64,000 nt of DNA from Rhododendron vialii (GCF_030253575.1 NC_080567.1:35865501-35929500); one strand, 5' to 3'. Positions 23,457-35,257 are shown, counted from the first letter of the stretch. Numbers and translations are program-made. Notes: generated by a model from the sequence alone, not told the origin.

Positions 23457-24713
23457 CTGCCTAAATGTTTATCTGTTCAAATTCCAAAAGTTTATCAAAA
23501 ATTGATGGTGAAAAAATCTCAGTTCCCTCTAGGTTGACATCTCATTTTCTTTTTTCTTTTTTTCGACGGTTAGAGTGTCCGGACTTCATTTTCAAGACAC
23601 ATGAATTTAACAAAATTAAGAACAGAGAGTTAGATGGACCAATTATTGACTTCATACGTATTGAACAAGCCTAACAAAGTAACAATCAAATCCAAGGGCC
23701 CACAATATGGAAGTGTATACATTATCTTCACTTATCCATGAAATCTTCCACTGCCAAACAGATCGAACCCACAACCAATAATAGTGAGAAAAACACCACT
23801 GATGGTACTAAAAAATTCCCCATCATGTGAAAGCCAAGCAATCATTCAAGATCTTAACAGTACTATACCTTCCAGCTTGAAACAACTTTAGAGATGAATT
23901 AAATACAAATCTAAATGAATACCGACAAGACGTCTTTGGTCTAACAGCATCAGCGTGCACTTTAGAGCTCGAAAAAAATGAGGTCAGAAGTTAAATTACT
24001 CCTCCACAACATGTTTAAAAAAAATCTATTTGAAAACCCACAAAGAATTCCAAGAAATATAAACGAAAACAGACATAAAAAAAAATTTATCTGGCCTCCT
24101 GAAACCCAACCAATTTACGCGGATCAGACTTGTGAGTTCCAGTGATTTGACGGCAGTTTTCTTCTTGAACCTCAGATCCGTAATCTAACCAAATCCCACT
24201 AACGATAAGCGAAACATACGTAAATCTCCAGTAATTAGTTTGAGCTTCATAGCAGAGTACTCAAACATCCACAGCACGTACATATATTTACTAATATCCA
24301 TTTCCATGATTTAAACAATTAACTTCAAAGAAAATCAACTTAGAATTCCAGATCATTTTCCACCAAAACCACCTCAAATCTTTTATCTCTCATTAAGGCA
24401 CAAAAAAAGAAAAAAAAAAAAAAAAAAAAAGAGCTCAAAAAAGGCCGTAATTTCCTGTACTCGATCTCCATGAAGGTTATAACAGAAGTCGTCCAAGAAA
24501 GTTGGAAAATAGTAGTACTAACTAGTACAATTTGCCAGTGAATTTATTATCCTCATGCTTATTGGAAGAGCAAGACTGAATTTCGACATGCAAAAGAAAA
24601 AGAAAATATCTCAGCAAAAAGCAAAATATCTAGCAAATACTAATTTTATCTCTCGCAAAAAAAAGAAAGAATTTATAGTGTGTGTGTGAGAGAGAGAGAG
24701 AGAGTTTAATTAC
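23457..24713 (-). other. Probable 5'UTR intron of the ABF gene
   Basis: Reading the minus strand upstream of the ATG (23432), there is an acceptor GGCAG at about 23457 and, 1.26 kb further, an AAG|GTAATT donor at 24713. The latter follows a CT-rich stretch (24714-24895) that looks like an untranslated leader. A long 5'UTR intron is, as I recall, common in this subfamily. The leader contains a tandem duplication of about 41 bp (TTTTGATGGCTAAAA to GCAGGAGAGAGA at 24731-24800). The boundaries are inferred, not shown by a reading frame. Confidence 0.5.
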
Positions 24714-24918
24714 CTTATATATTTTCTTTTTTGATGGCTAAAAGTAGAAACTGCAGGAGAGAGAGATTTTTGATGGCTAAAAATAGAAACTGCAGGAGAG
24801 AGAGAGAGAGCGAGTGATGGGGTGTGAGACAGAGAGAGAGAGTGATGGGGTGTCGTTTCCTTCTTCTTCGTCTCCGGTAAAGGGAGGCGGTGGAGGCGAC
24901 AAGTGTCTTCGAGCTCGA

Positions 24919-25080
24919 CTATTTAAGCTCCGCCCACTGCCTCTTTTTTTTTTCTGCCAATATTTTCAGTGCCATTACGAAAATAGAAAAATCGGAGTAT
25001 TTTAATTACTGCAGCTACTAGAATCGCGCGACGTGGACCAATTGCCGTGAAGTGGACTTACCGATGTGACGTTTAGCCAA
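24919..25080 (-). promoter_or_regulatory. Putative ABF core promoter with TATA-like box and ACGT elements
   Basis: On the minus strand a TATA-like CTTAAATAG lies at 24927-24919, some 25-30 bp upstream of the CT-rich leader. Upstream are a GACGTGG core (25030-25036) and a TGACGT motif (25067-25072), both ACGT-core sites of the kind bound by bZIP proteins. ABF genes are known to be ABA-inducible, so feedback binding is plausible but unproven here. Confidence 0.4.
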
Positions 25081-25253
25081 TTGGGGAATGCGAGGTGGGG
25101 CAATCTGGACCGCTCGTTTTACCCTTTCCCGACAACCTATTAGATGCCGATTCTTGATTTGTCCTTTTTTTTTTTTTAAATTGTTTCGTGGTTTTAATAT
25201 TATTCAATCACAAACGCTTATATACCAAGTTCCAATTGACCCACAAAAAACAA

Positions 25254-25437
25254 GGAAAATAATTTTCACATTCCTTCTTTAACCATTCACACTCTTTTTT
25301 TTTATCCATATGAAATTTCAATATTGTCCTTCATTGTGTGAAAATGCATATTGAATAAAAAGGTAAAATAGTAAATTCAAGTAGATAAAGACAAAAAAGA
25401 GTGTGAATAAAAAAATAAGAGTGTGAAAATCAATTCC
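25254..25437. mobile_element. Small MITE with TIR GGAAWWTRATTTTCAC
   Basis: The left end reads GGAAAATAATTTTCACATTC and the right end, reverse-complemented, GGAATTGATTTTCACACTC. Sub-terminal CATTCACACTCTTTTTT words also pair. The flanks are A-rich (AAAAAACAA against AAAAAAAAA), so the target-site duplication is ambiguous. It lies just upstream of the ABF promoter. Confidence 0.6.
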
Positions 25438-25574
25438 AAAAAAAAAAACACTTAAGCACATTTTACACACACACTGGAGGTGTAGTGTGTGTGTGCTCTA
25501 ATATAAATGTGAGCGAATTTGTGTAAATATTTGTGTAAGTGTTTGTGGTTATAGAATGATTGTCATGTTTTTTT

Positions 25575-25745
25575 TTACTCCCTACACAATTGATTAAGGT
25601 TCGATTTTGGGAGTTGGACCGCAAGAAAGTAGGAGTAATTTCTTGCGAATTTTCTGGTCCTCTAGTGTGGATGTTCAGTTTTTTATCGAACTAGAGAAGA
25701 AATTAGTTGAGGTGAGCTTAAGCTAGTCTAAACACCTTTAGGAAA
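25575..25745. repeat. Dispersed repeat, ACACAATTGATTAAGG family
   Basis: Shares ordered blocks with 49862-50030: CACACAATTGA, GATTCG or GGTTCG, GCAAGAAAGTA, GAATTTTCTGGTCCT, GTGTGGATG, and a final AACACC. The left edge of the window (1-75) holds a third, degenerate piece (GCAAGATAGTAA, TTCTTGGTCCTCGCG). It is non-coding. A retroposon tail is possible, but this is not established. Confidence 0.5.
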
Positions 25746-26261
25746 AAAAAAAGTATATGGCAAGCCAATAATGCTACGGACACGTCTATCGGCTACTTTC
25801 CGACCACTCATCTCTCACATATGTGTGAAGCCAATTCTACCATTAAATGCGTGGGGCCGATATTTATAAAAGAGAGGAATAGTCGGTCAGAGCATGTATG
25901 CAGCATTGTTGATGGCAGGTTTTCTATTTGGAAAATTATACGATGCTTCTAGATATCAAGATGATGTACTCATATTTGATCATCTTCAACGGATACTTGT
26001 CGACGATGATGGAAAGATTTAAGCTAATACTTTTTAATTAAGGCGTCCTGATTAGCTTACACGTAGAACGATTAATATCTTAATGATTGTTCACGGTCTA
26101 TTGCGGGGCCTTTAAAGTGAGAGCAAAGTTTTGTATTACATGAAAAGAACGTAAACTAAGTTTTTTACAATCAATTTAACGGTTCACGAACGGCCAGGCT
26201 CACTTAAAGCAAAAACAAAGTTTCATTTGAAGTGACAAGAGGCAGGGCCAATTAAGGCCCA

Positions 26262-26622
26262 GGGGTCACGTGTACCCCCGGAATTTATCACCAGTATTTT
26301 TTTTTTTACACCTATTCAAAAGATTTGGAAGAATTGGTAGTTTAGGGTATTAGGTTAATTGTTTATTGTGCTGTCGTGGGTTTTCAACTAAATCAATGGA
26401 CCTCTTCAAGCATTAAATGCTCATTTCACCGAGGCAAATATCGAATTGCTACTTTTTGTGACATGTTTGAATCCATCCAACTAATTATTTAGCTTTTTGA
26501 AGAAAAAATATTTAAATTGTTGTGCTCAATAATATTTCTTCGTTATGTTTTACCGTGAATTTTTTTAATTTGTTGTGAAATGGTGTCCCTCTGAACAGAA
26601 TTTCTGGCTCCGCCACCGAAAG
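26262..26622. mobile_element. Remnant repeat ending in TTCTGGCTCCGCCAC
   Basis: Begins near CAGGGGTCACGTGTACCCCC and ends with TTCTGGCTCCGCCACCG, the reverse complement of the GTGGCGGAGCCAGAA terminus seen at 4362. Same family as 4361-4910, opposite orientation. AT-rich and non-coding inside. Confidence 0.4.
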
Positions 26623-27713
26623 CAACCATATAAGAGTCAAGAGCACCGATAAAGTTTAGAACTTTTACACATGGAAAAACGCAAACTCACATGGGAGATG
26701 AAAATGAAAGTGTTGGAACGAGAAGTATCAGAAAGAACCTCTACTGTTTTCTTTTTTTCTCCGCTTTCTTATGCCTTTGGCCCCCCATGTGCAAGCATGG
26801 TGTTCTTTGGGTTCTTAAGTGGTTGGGTACATATGATGTTGCATATAATAAGAAAGATGATAGACATTAGTTAACAAAAAGAAGGCATGAACTAATTAAT
26901 ATGCGCGTAAGCTGCTTTGGACACTTGATTATTTAAAAACGAAAAGAAAACTCTCTTGTAATTGAGCTATATCGTAAAATGCTTCGCATCATAATGAAAA
27001 AAGTATATGGTGGGTGGTAGGAGTAGGTTAGGCTAATGACGCTCTAAATCACACGAGGTTATGAGATGTATTTTATGTCGTTTTTCGTTATTATAAGTAA
27101 GGGAGTTGTTAGCGCATCAATTTCCACATTAATTAATTTAGAGGTTTAGAAGCTCGAAAATTGATTAAAGGAACTGATCAGCAAACCAAAAGAAGAAAAC
27201 AAGGGTGCAATACTTCTAATTTTTCAGCATTTGCAATTTTCTTCAAGGTAAACTCCAATTGAAAAGGTGAAAGTTTTCTGCGGAAGCTCTTGAAGTTACA
27301 ATTTTGTTGGATCTTATCCTTCTCGATCGATCCCGAGTTTGCCGCGGACCTTTTTACGCGGAGACGTAACAATACTCCAGCAACATTAATTTAGTAGGAA
27401 TTCTAGAATTTTACGACGGAGCCAACTGTTGTACGACAGACAAGACTTCTACTTATGAAGTCAATACAATGTACACGTGATATCACCGTCTACTACATAT
27501 TACCATGCTCGCATAGCGAATCTTATTTGTAAGTTGCCATTTTTAATGAAAATGACTTGAACCAATTAACAATTCTTGTTATAGTTAACCAATTTATCAC
27601 TACCTCTTATAGTAGTTGGTAATACCAATTCTTTTGGTCATACCAACTCAGTGACGTTATAATCCTCCAAAAGGAGGATAGACCCGGAATCTCATAATCG
27701 AAAAACAGGACGT
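26623..27713. other. Intergenic DNA, no gene seen
   Basis: Frames at 26671-26874 and 27178-27372 are short and without motifs. A CTTTTTCTCC-rich stretch lies near 26750. I see nothing I can name. Confidence 0.5.
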
Positions 27714-27913
27714 CTACCCTCACCGTTCTGTTTCATTGCTCCCCTACCGTTCTCAATCTCACTGTCTAAAAATATTTTGGACGATCCGGATTTTAAAAGA
27801 CTCTTCCAGGGAAGAGTCATTTTAAAATTCGGATCATTGATTGTCGAGACGGACAGTAAAATTGAGCGCTACAGTGCATGGGGAGAGCAGGTGAAACAGA
27901 ACGGTGAGGATAG
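27714..27913. mobile_element. Foldback (hairpin) element, 200 bp
   Basis: The outer arms are CCTCACCGTTCTGTTTCA (27718-27735) and its exact complement TGAAACAGAACGGTGAGG (27892-27909), extending by CTA/TAG outward. The inner arms GATCCGGATTTTAAAA and TTTTAAAATTCGGATC flank GACTCTTCC-AGGGAAGAGTC at the centre. The whole sequence can fold into one long hairpin with a bulge. No clear TSD. It is probably a non-autonomous DNA transposon. Confidence 0.7.
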
Positions 27914-29183
27914 CACGGCTGATAAAAAACACTAATGGAGACAGTGGGGGGTTGTCCTTTGCAACACGTTTCGAGCCATGATTCGTCTTATCACTAAACA
28001 ACAATTAAAAGGGAAACTTAATTTACCAAAAACAAAAAAATACACAAAAGGAACTTGTGAAAGTGGTGGCCTCCCACTTCATGAGGAAAGCACGCTTTCA
28101 ACATCCAATTTTAGGTTATATTTGACGAGAAATTACTGAGAAATGAATTTCCCACGTACCAAAAAATAAGAAAAGAGGAAATAGACTGGACCAAAATCAG
28201 TAAGAAGATATCAAACAAGGCCCATCCCGATTGTTCACGGATTGTGCAGCAGCCCATGACATGACCTTCTAAGGGGAGTCCATTCCGGTCCGATAGATCG
28301 ATTGATGATCCGGAATTGATTCTACTGTCTACTAGCAAGAGTTAATTAAAGTCATAAACAAACTTCCATAAAAACTAATTTCAAGGTAGCAAGCGATTCA
28401 TGTTTCTAATCTAAAGTAATTACTACGTTTCTTGCGGTCTGGTCCTAAAAAGTGTCTCTAATCTAAATTAATTATCTTTTCAATACCCATTTCCTGACCT
28501 ATCTCCATGTGAGATGAGATTTCTCAAATTTCTTGTATTTTTTGATTGACCACCACCAATTTATAGTGGATCGGAGTTTCACTACGTCAGTTCTGATATT
28601 CTCAACAACGGTGGAGGCGACAACGGTGATGACCATGCCAGGTTTTTCCCACACCACTTCCATGAGAGGAATGGTGTTTCCAACACCAGAGTTTCCTTTT
28701 CCGACAGTTTTGTTTTTCGACAGAATTTTTATTCAGATCTTGAGACTTTTCTTTGTGTGTTGTAAATTTATTTTTATTATATATATTGAAGTTCTTACTC
28801 TTCTAGCACCTAAAAAAACATTACCCATTTCATGGATGTTTTTTGGATAAAATAACCTTTACCTTCCGTTCGGTGTAATTCTGGATGTGGGATTATAGTT
28901 TATGTGAATTCCATGCAAGGAGAAATGGGACCTAAAACAATTCTTTCTTTGTTTTGACGAACAAAATTATCTCAATTATATTTATACGAAAATAAAGTAC
29001 AATTAAAAAATCAAACAAAATAGAAAGAAAAACCGCGTGAAATAGATGCCGGACTGGCACGCTTTCGTAGAAAAGACACACGAAAAGGGAAAAATAAAAC
29101 TTTAGGGAGAGGAAATAAAATAGGTATTGGGCCGAACTTAATTTCTGTAAAAAGAATTAAAGTGAATTGGGCCAAGCCCATTC
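27914..29183. other. Intergenic DNA, no gene assigned
   Basis: At 28560-28760 both strands stay open for 60 or more codons (for example on the plus strand a frame ending in FSDSFVFRQNFYSDLETF), with codon-like composition, but there is no family I recognise and no clear start or splice context. It may be a relic of a retroelement leader. Confidence 0.35.
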
Positions 29184-29470
29184 TATCTTTTGACCCAACC
29201 CGATCCAATACCCACTTTATTCATGCCCTTAAAACTCGGTTGCACCAAGGGCCCAACACTCCCTATTCATGCCCCAAAGAGATTGAAGTGTCCGAATTGT
29301 AAGAAGTTTGTAAGAAGACTATCTTTTGACCCAACCCGGCCCAATTCAGACAGACAACGATGCGTGTGTGGTAAATGGGGGGGGGGGGCGAAAGCCTAAG
29401 CCTACTTTATCCATGTCCTCTCCCCTATAAAATTTGGGTGCCCCAAGGGCCCAAGCCCTTATGAACCCTA
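29184..29470. repeat. Diverged tandem duplication, about 137 bp offset
   Basis: CTATCTTTTGACCCAACCCG occurs at 29184 and again at 29320, and in both copies is followed by an ACTTTAT(T/C)CATG block and CCAAGGGCCCAA. A G11-12 homopolymer lies at about 29378. Non-coding. Confidence 0.5.
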
Positions 29471-30330
29471 GAATTATCCAAGTATTCTTAGTTTCCACAC
29501 CAATGTGATTTTTCCCATCTCGTACTACCAATGTGAAGGCACTTTTATAGTCAATTTCTCACTCACTATTAATTGATGTTAGCCAACTAAATGTTCGATG
29601 TTAATGTCTATGCGAAGATGAACACAACGGAATGTGGATCCGACCACATGAACACGTGGGAACCATGAAAACAAAGCTCAAATTTAGCTAAAACTCAATT
29701 TTCCAACCAAAAGAAACAAGTGACTAAACCAAATATTTTCGATTACCACTGGGTTTTTTTTTTTTGTGAAAACAAGAAGTTTTTTTTTTTTTTGATCGGC
29801 GAAAACAAGAAGTTCATAAATGATAAAACAGTTTACAAGGGAATACAACACAAGAGAAAGCTGTAAAGAGATAGAGGAAATTCAACGCTAAATTCTATTC
29901 GAAAAGGATATATCCCCTATAGATGTGAAAAGCATGAAAGTCGTCAGCACCCGCCTAGTAAGATATTTGTCTTTATGAGCATGTTTGCGTTCAACCTTGA
30001 TATTTCTGTAGAATGATAGTTCCAAAATCTCTTGGACCAGATTGCGCAACAAAAATTTGTCAAGCAAAATGATATTCAGTTCTCCCTTCTATCTACCACC
30101 GGTTATATTGCATCAAGCGAACACTTAACCAAAACTTCATACTGATGGTAGAAGTCAAATGCACAAAAAAAGTTAGGCAGAAGGCTAAGTTCTACTAAGA
30201 TTTTAGTGGGGGTATTTTTTTTTTCTTTCTGTTGTCTCCTTAATTTTATTCTTTTTGCGTTCGTAAGTTTGTCACCTATCTTTTGTGAACTATTGATTCG
30301 TCAATAAAATTGTAAATGAACTAGGTTATT
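29471..30330. other. Intergenic DNA with two poly-T tracts, possible LINE tail remnant
   Basis: A 15-bp segment GAAAACAAGAAGTT occurs twice, at about 29768 and 29801, on either side of a poly-T tract (29781-29792). The sequence right of the tract may be the reverse-complemented 3' end of a retroposon, since a poly-A tail would read as poly-T here and the direct repeat could be its target duplication. No reverse-transcriptase motif was found. Confidence 0.3.
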
Positions 30331-30935
30331 CGTGAATTGTTCGAAGCTCAGCTTAGTAAAGGTACGTTCGAATTCGATTCGTCTATTAAAAGAACCAAAC
30401 CTGAACCTCAATGTTAGGCTTGTTTGATAAATGAGTTAAGCCGGAACCTTATAGTATTCGGCTTGATTAGGCTCGCGAACCTGTAATTAAATATAATTAA
30501 TAATTCTTTAGGGGTCTATTTGCAAATATAAAAAATTTCAAGGTTATATATATAATCTAATTCTTATTTTTCTTTCAAATTCTACACGATCAATGAGAGA
30601 GTTTGGATTCAATTGAGTTTAATGAGCCGAGCCGAATCATACTCGAGCCTTAACAAGCTCAATTCAAGCCGAGATTCGGCTCGGCTTAGTTCATTTGAGT
30701 TTAACGAGCCTAACCTAAGCTTTGAAAAATTTTAACGAGCCGAATTTGAGTCAGAGTGGTACCTTAACGATCTCCACCGAGCCAAACCCGAGTTTTAAAA
30801 AATTTTAACGAGCTGAATTCGAGCCAAATCGTTCAGGCTCAAATCAAACCCAAACCGAATTCGAACCAAATTAGTACCGTAACGAACTTGAATCGAACTT
30901 AACAGGGTTCAGCTCGTTTACGGCTCTATTCGTCG
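30330..30935. repeat. Degenerate GAGCC/CGAGCTT repeat, copy 3
   Basis: Dense in AACGAGCC, GAGCCGAGCC, TTAACGAGC and GAACTTGAATCGAACT words with loose periodicity of about 20-30 bp. Related in composition to 1675-2145 and 15245-15600. It ends about 200 bp before the DUF1685 start codon, so it abuts that promoter. Confidence 0.55.
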
Positions 30936-31137
30936 CGGAATAGCTTGGCCCCACCGCATGCCCTTCTCCTCCACGACACCTAACCACGGGCCCACCGCCT
31001 TCAACTTTTGTGCAAGCAAACAGTCCCCATTCCAATTCCAATTCCTCCTCGTACTATAAAAAACCCCTACCCTTGTAGTAAAACCCTCCCTCTTCCCGCC
31101 TCGACTAGCCGAGAAAAAACTCCCCACCACCACCACC

Positions 31138-31712
31138 ATGTTCCAATCCACCGCGCCGCCGCCGCCGCCTCTTTTCAAGCAACGTTCGTGGTCCCCGGAC
31201 ATGCTCCGCGACCAGGCCTGGTCGCGGCGGAAGGGCCGGCACCACAAGCTGCGGCGGAGTGGCCGTCTCTCCAGGAGCGTCACCGACGACGACTTGGACG
31301 AGCTCAAGGCCTGCTTCGAGTTGGGCTTCGGGTTCGATTTGCCCGTTATCGACCCGAAGCTATTCGATGCCTTTCCTGCGCTCGAGTTCTACCATACCGT
31401 TAATAAGCAGTACAGCCAGAGCTTATCCAGAACGACCTCGTCCTCGTCGACGGTTGTTTCGGATTCGGATACGTCGTCGTTCTCTGTCGATAGCCCTAGC
31501 AGCACTATATTTGGCCCAGGTACGTACGTACATGTAATACAGATTGATCGGACGGTTGTGGTTTTATTGATTTTCTTTCCTCCTTAAATTGAATTAATAA
31601 GTACTTATTTTGGGAAATTTTTGTAGGTGATGATCCGGAGATGGTGAAGACGAGATTAAGGCAGTGGGCCCAGGTGGTTGCTTGTGTGGTGCGACAGCCT
31701 CTACCAAACTAA
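31138..31712 (+). CDS. DUF1685 family protein
   Basis: Two exons, 31138-31519 and 31627-31712, encode 155 aa. The start follows a CACCACCACCACC context. The N-terminal third is Pro-rich then basic (RRKGRHHKLRRSGRLSRS); the core DDLDELKACFELGFGFDLPV followed by FDAFPALEFYHTVNKQY is the hallmark of plant DUF1685 proteins. The middle is Ser/Thr-rich and probably disordered; the C-terminus (GDDPEMVKTRLRQWAQVVA) is also conserved in the family. No signal peptide or membrane segment. The biochemical role of the family is unknown. The first exon is markedly GC-richer than its surroundings, with many CG dinucleotides, which makes it stand out in this AT-rich region but is not in itself evidence of transfer. 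Confidence 0.88.
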
Positions 31713-31721
31713 AATCATGTT

Positions 31722-31765
31722 AATTGGTGCGCGCAAGCTGGTTCGAATCGGTTTTTTTTTTTTTA
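31722..31765 (+). mobile_element. Short SINE 3'-end-like fragment in the DUF1685 3' region
   Basis: GGTGCGCGCAAGCTGG followed by a T-rich tail begins about 12 bp after the stop codon. The word matches the 3' region of the Au-type SINE seen at 18932-19080 (GGTGCACGTAAGCTG). Too short to be sure; if real it supplies part of the 3' UTR. Confidence 0.35.
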
Positions 31766-33420
31766 AAAAGAAACCTTGAATTATGCTAATTGATGCTTTT
31801 GAAATCAATATTTTTGTGGACCAGCAGAGAGAAAAGAAGATCATGGAGTGTACAAATTGAATTCTTTTTTTAGTCGAATATATGGTGGGATTTATTAAAA
31901 ACTTTGGCCAAATAAATAAGAAAATAATTCGTGTTAATTGGCTTTAAAATTTTTGAGACGGCTGACAGGCTGTATGGACAGTTGGCCACTTGGCATAATT
32001 AATTTGCTAATTATTTAGTACTCTGTGTTAATAACTGTTTAGATAACAGACCAATTGAATGAATTTAATCACTTTCTAAGTTTGTATCCCTCTTGGACTT
32101 GTATGGAATTGAAAAAAGATTGTGACGTTTATATGCCGGACCCGGGGATGCTGCCAAGTACCCCTACCAAGCGGGGTACCGAGCGATATCTGGCCGGTCA
32201 TTCATCTCGGCACGGACTGCTCGAATTGAATATGAGTGTATACAGTTCTGATCTGTCCATTGCTCAGTCAAAATCGAAACTGTCTTTTGCTCAGTCAAGA
32301 TCTGAGCCGTCGATTTTTGAGATGAACGGCCGGATCGATTGATCGACATCTCTTCCAAGCACCCCCACTTGGTGGGAGCCCGACGGCTGACACAGACATA
32401 TTAAGTTGCATGCATGATTGGACTCAATTCAGTTTATTAAGTAAATGGGATGGATTCAAAAATAGCTCTACAAGCCCGGTCTGACCACTTAGTCATACAC
32501 ATTTTGTGCATGTTACATTATAAGGTCATATTTGGTATGCTGTCTTATTAGTTTATTTGCTTTAAATCCATATGAGCCTGTGTTGAAGATGGTTTATATA
32601 GGGCCTATGATATACTAATGGTTAAACAATAAACTTTTGTTATGTCAACCCCGGATTGAGGGTGCCGTGCCTTTTTTTTTTTTCCTTCTTAAAATCCATA
32701 AACGGGTAAACACGTATAGATTTTAATTATTAGTTAGGCGACGAGGTTCAAACACATAATCTATTGCCCTGTTTTAATATCATGTTATACTATTAACCAC
32801 CAACTTATTTAAAAGTTTAATACTTTGTTTGGTTTGTGTTTTGAATTTTTTTTTGAAAAATAGTAGGGGTAATAAGTGAAGAGAGAAATGTTAGAAGTAG
32901 GGAGAATCTAAGGAGAATTTTTAAAAAATAATAATTTTGAAAAGTGAAGAGAACAAGACATAAGTTGTTAAAGAAATGAGCAATTGTATTATCCACGTGC
33001 AAAGGACTTTGATTATATGCAAATGACCTGTGCTATCTTTAAGGCTTTAATATAAGAAATTGATTTTCGCAACTTACTTTTGTACGCAGATGCTCTACTT
33101 TGTTAAAAAAAAAAAAAAAAGGGCCAAAATCAACGTTCTTAATATAAGAGTATTCTCCTACGTACTCTTTCTATCTCTCCAAGATAAGCCGCCGCCAAAG
33201 AGGATGGATATTCCACAAGGAAACGATTCCATGTCCAAGTTCATTGCTTTTTTTAACTTTCATGTTGAGCCGTCGCCGTCGCGGTCGCCATTGCCATTGG
33301 CAATATATTTATTCTTGAGTAAGGATTACTATTCTGTTAGGCTTATTTTTAACCCAATTGAAATATGAAAACAATTCCTTTTCTTCCGCTCCATTTCCTT
33401 GTCCTTTTTCTTTCGGGTAA
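31766..33420. other. Intergenic DNA with small repeats
   Basis: At 32150-32180 and 32346-32385 two related 30-40 bp blocks occur (CCAAGTACCCCTACCAAGCG and CCAAGCACCCCCACTTGGTG), each able to form a short hairpin; the DNA between them contains a direct repeat, TTGCTCAGTCAA plus ATC (near 32260 and 32289). About 32825-32965 is a copy of the dispersed repeat also seen at 5290 and 44140. The 95-codon frame at 32055-32342 crosses these repeats and is not believed. Confidence 0.4.
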
Positions 33421-35140
33421 TCCTATGATACACATCCCTTATTAGAAGGTGTACCATACGCATTATGATTTTAAATTATTGGATTTAAAAGTAAATAATT
33501 CGAGCCACTCATTTATTAAATCAATTAATAAAATGAAAAAATGGCTTAGCAGGTAATAGGTTATTCTCTCTTCCTTGACTCTCTCTCCCTCTCCCTCTCC
33601 CTCATTTGTAAAATATTGCAAATTATATAACATAGCCATAATTGTTATGACAACACAAAAAATTAGCATTTTTTTACCACAATGTGTCGTACCAAAAGAA
33701 CATTTAAAATTATGCATTCAATATACTTGATATAAAACCAATTTCTCTGTTGTAACTAAATGTACAATTGACTTGCAACCGCGACACATTAATGACGATC
33801 AAAACCATTGATTTCGTTATATTTGTTGATTAAATAATCCACATTTTTTTTTTTGCTCGATAGGGTTTAGAAAGCCCTTTCATCAGCATCCGAATTCAAT
33901 AGTAAAAAGATTTTTTTGTTTAATTAAGGGTCTAATGATAAGCAATCAACTTCATTGTTGTATCTAGATACATTAAATTTTTTCGATTACGCAGTTGTCG
34001 ATATCTAGTTTTGGTGACAATGCTGAATATCATATGACTTGATATTCTAACAATTATGATCGATCATTCTAAAAATATACTCGCTAACGACGTTTAGTTA
34101 TGATATGGTATTTTGCCGATTATAACTATCATTAACTGAATATTCTGATTGAATTTTTTTATACGACACGTTATGGGTATAAAAATGTTAATTTATGGTG
34201 TTGTCATAGCAAATTTGGTTATATTACTGAATTTATGGTTTGATATTTTGTTGGTTATAACTATCGTTAACTGAACATTCCGATTGAATTTTTTCATACG
34301 ACACGTTATAGGTATGAAAACGTCAATTTATGGTATTGTCATAACAAATTTGGTTATATTACCGAATTGTGGTATGGTATTTTGCTAATTATAATTATCG
34401 TTAATTGAACATTTCGATTGAATTTTTTTATACGACATGTTGTGGGTATGAAAATGTCAATTTATGATGTTGTCATAACAAATTTGGTTATATTACTGAA
34501 TTTGTGATATTTTGGTCTTGTTACAGAATATTTTAATCAATTTCCTTTGCTATAACAGTCGTGGGCATGAAAATGCCAAATTATGGTATTGTCATAACAA
34601 TTATGATTTGTTATATAATTTGTAGTATTTAAATATATTTTCTTTTGATACAATACGTTGTGGTAAGAAAATGACAATTTTAGGTGTCGTAATAACAAAT
34701 TTGGTTATTTTACTGAATTTGTAGTATTTTACACACGTATTTTGTTTGGGTATAACAATTGTTGATTCTGGTATGACTTATTTTGATTTTGTTACGGAAT
34801 ATCATACGTGTCAAAAAAAATTTGGTACGACTCATTGTGGTAAGATAATGCCAATTTATGGTGTTGTCATAACATTTGTGGGTAACATTATTAAATTTGT
34901 GATATTGTACACATATATTTGGTTGGGGTACAAGTATTATGGTTTCTGGTACGAATAATTATGGTTACATAATAACAATATTTTTTAACTATGTGTAACC
35001 TGCTAATGACCTGTTCAACAGGTAAATTTTAAAATAAAAGTCGTAACTAGCATAAAAATATGCATTAGAAAATCAAAAATCGTCATAATAAAAATCACAA
35101 ATTATCATAATTTAGACATACAGTATACCCTGTGTATTAT
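33421..35140. mobile_element. Possible non-autonomous element with inverted flanks and an internal tandem array
   Basis: Left (33595-33720) and right-hand sequences share blocks in opposite orientation: for example ATAATTGTTATGACAACAC with TACCACAATGTGTCGTACC on the left pairs with GTTGTCATAACAATTATG and GGTACGAC...TTGTGGTA on the right. The outer edges (TCCTATGATACACA at 33421 and TGTGTATTATAGC near 35133) may be decayed termini. Structure suggests a foldback or MULE-like relic; the boundaries are approximate. Confidence 0.35.
34103..34930. repeat. 134-135 bp tandem array, three good copies plus decayed ones
   Basis: The block ATACGACACGTTATGGGTAT recurs at 34161, 34296 and 34430 (spacing 135 and 134), with ATTGAATTTTT before it and TTGTCATAACAAATTTGG after it. 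From about 34510 to 34930 further copies are recognisable only by GTTGTCATAACA, TTTGGTTAT and GTGGTAAGA words. Copies are about 85-90 per cent alike by eye. Non-coding, very AT-rich. Confidence 0.8.
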
Positions 35141-35257
35141 AGCTTTGTCTTTTTCTCTTTTGATTTTCAGTCAAGGAACTCTATATCCCAACTAAGCATA
35201 AGCATAAAAGGTTGTTCTAATGTGATACTAAGTTCTCTTTGCAACCACCGGGTGCTA

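Noticed and set aside
28111-28338. 75-codon minus-strand frame (begins MLVDSRINSGSS)
   Set aside because: Looked protein-like at first, but no family, no splice sites and no continuation were found.
31138-31519. Horizontal transfer of the GC-rich DUF1685 exon
   Set aside because: The family is plant-specific, an intron is present, and single GC-rich first exons are common in plants.
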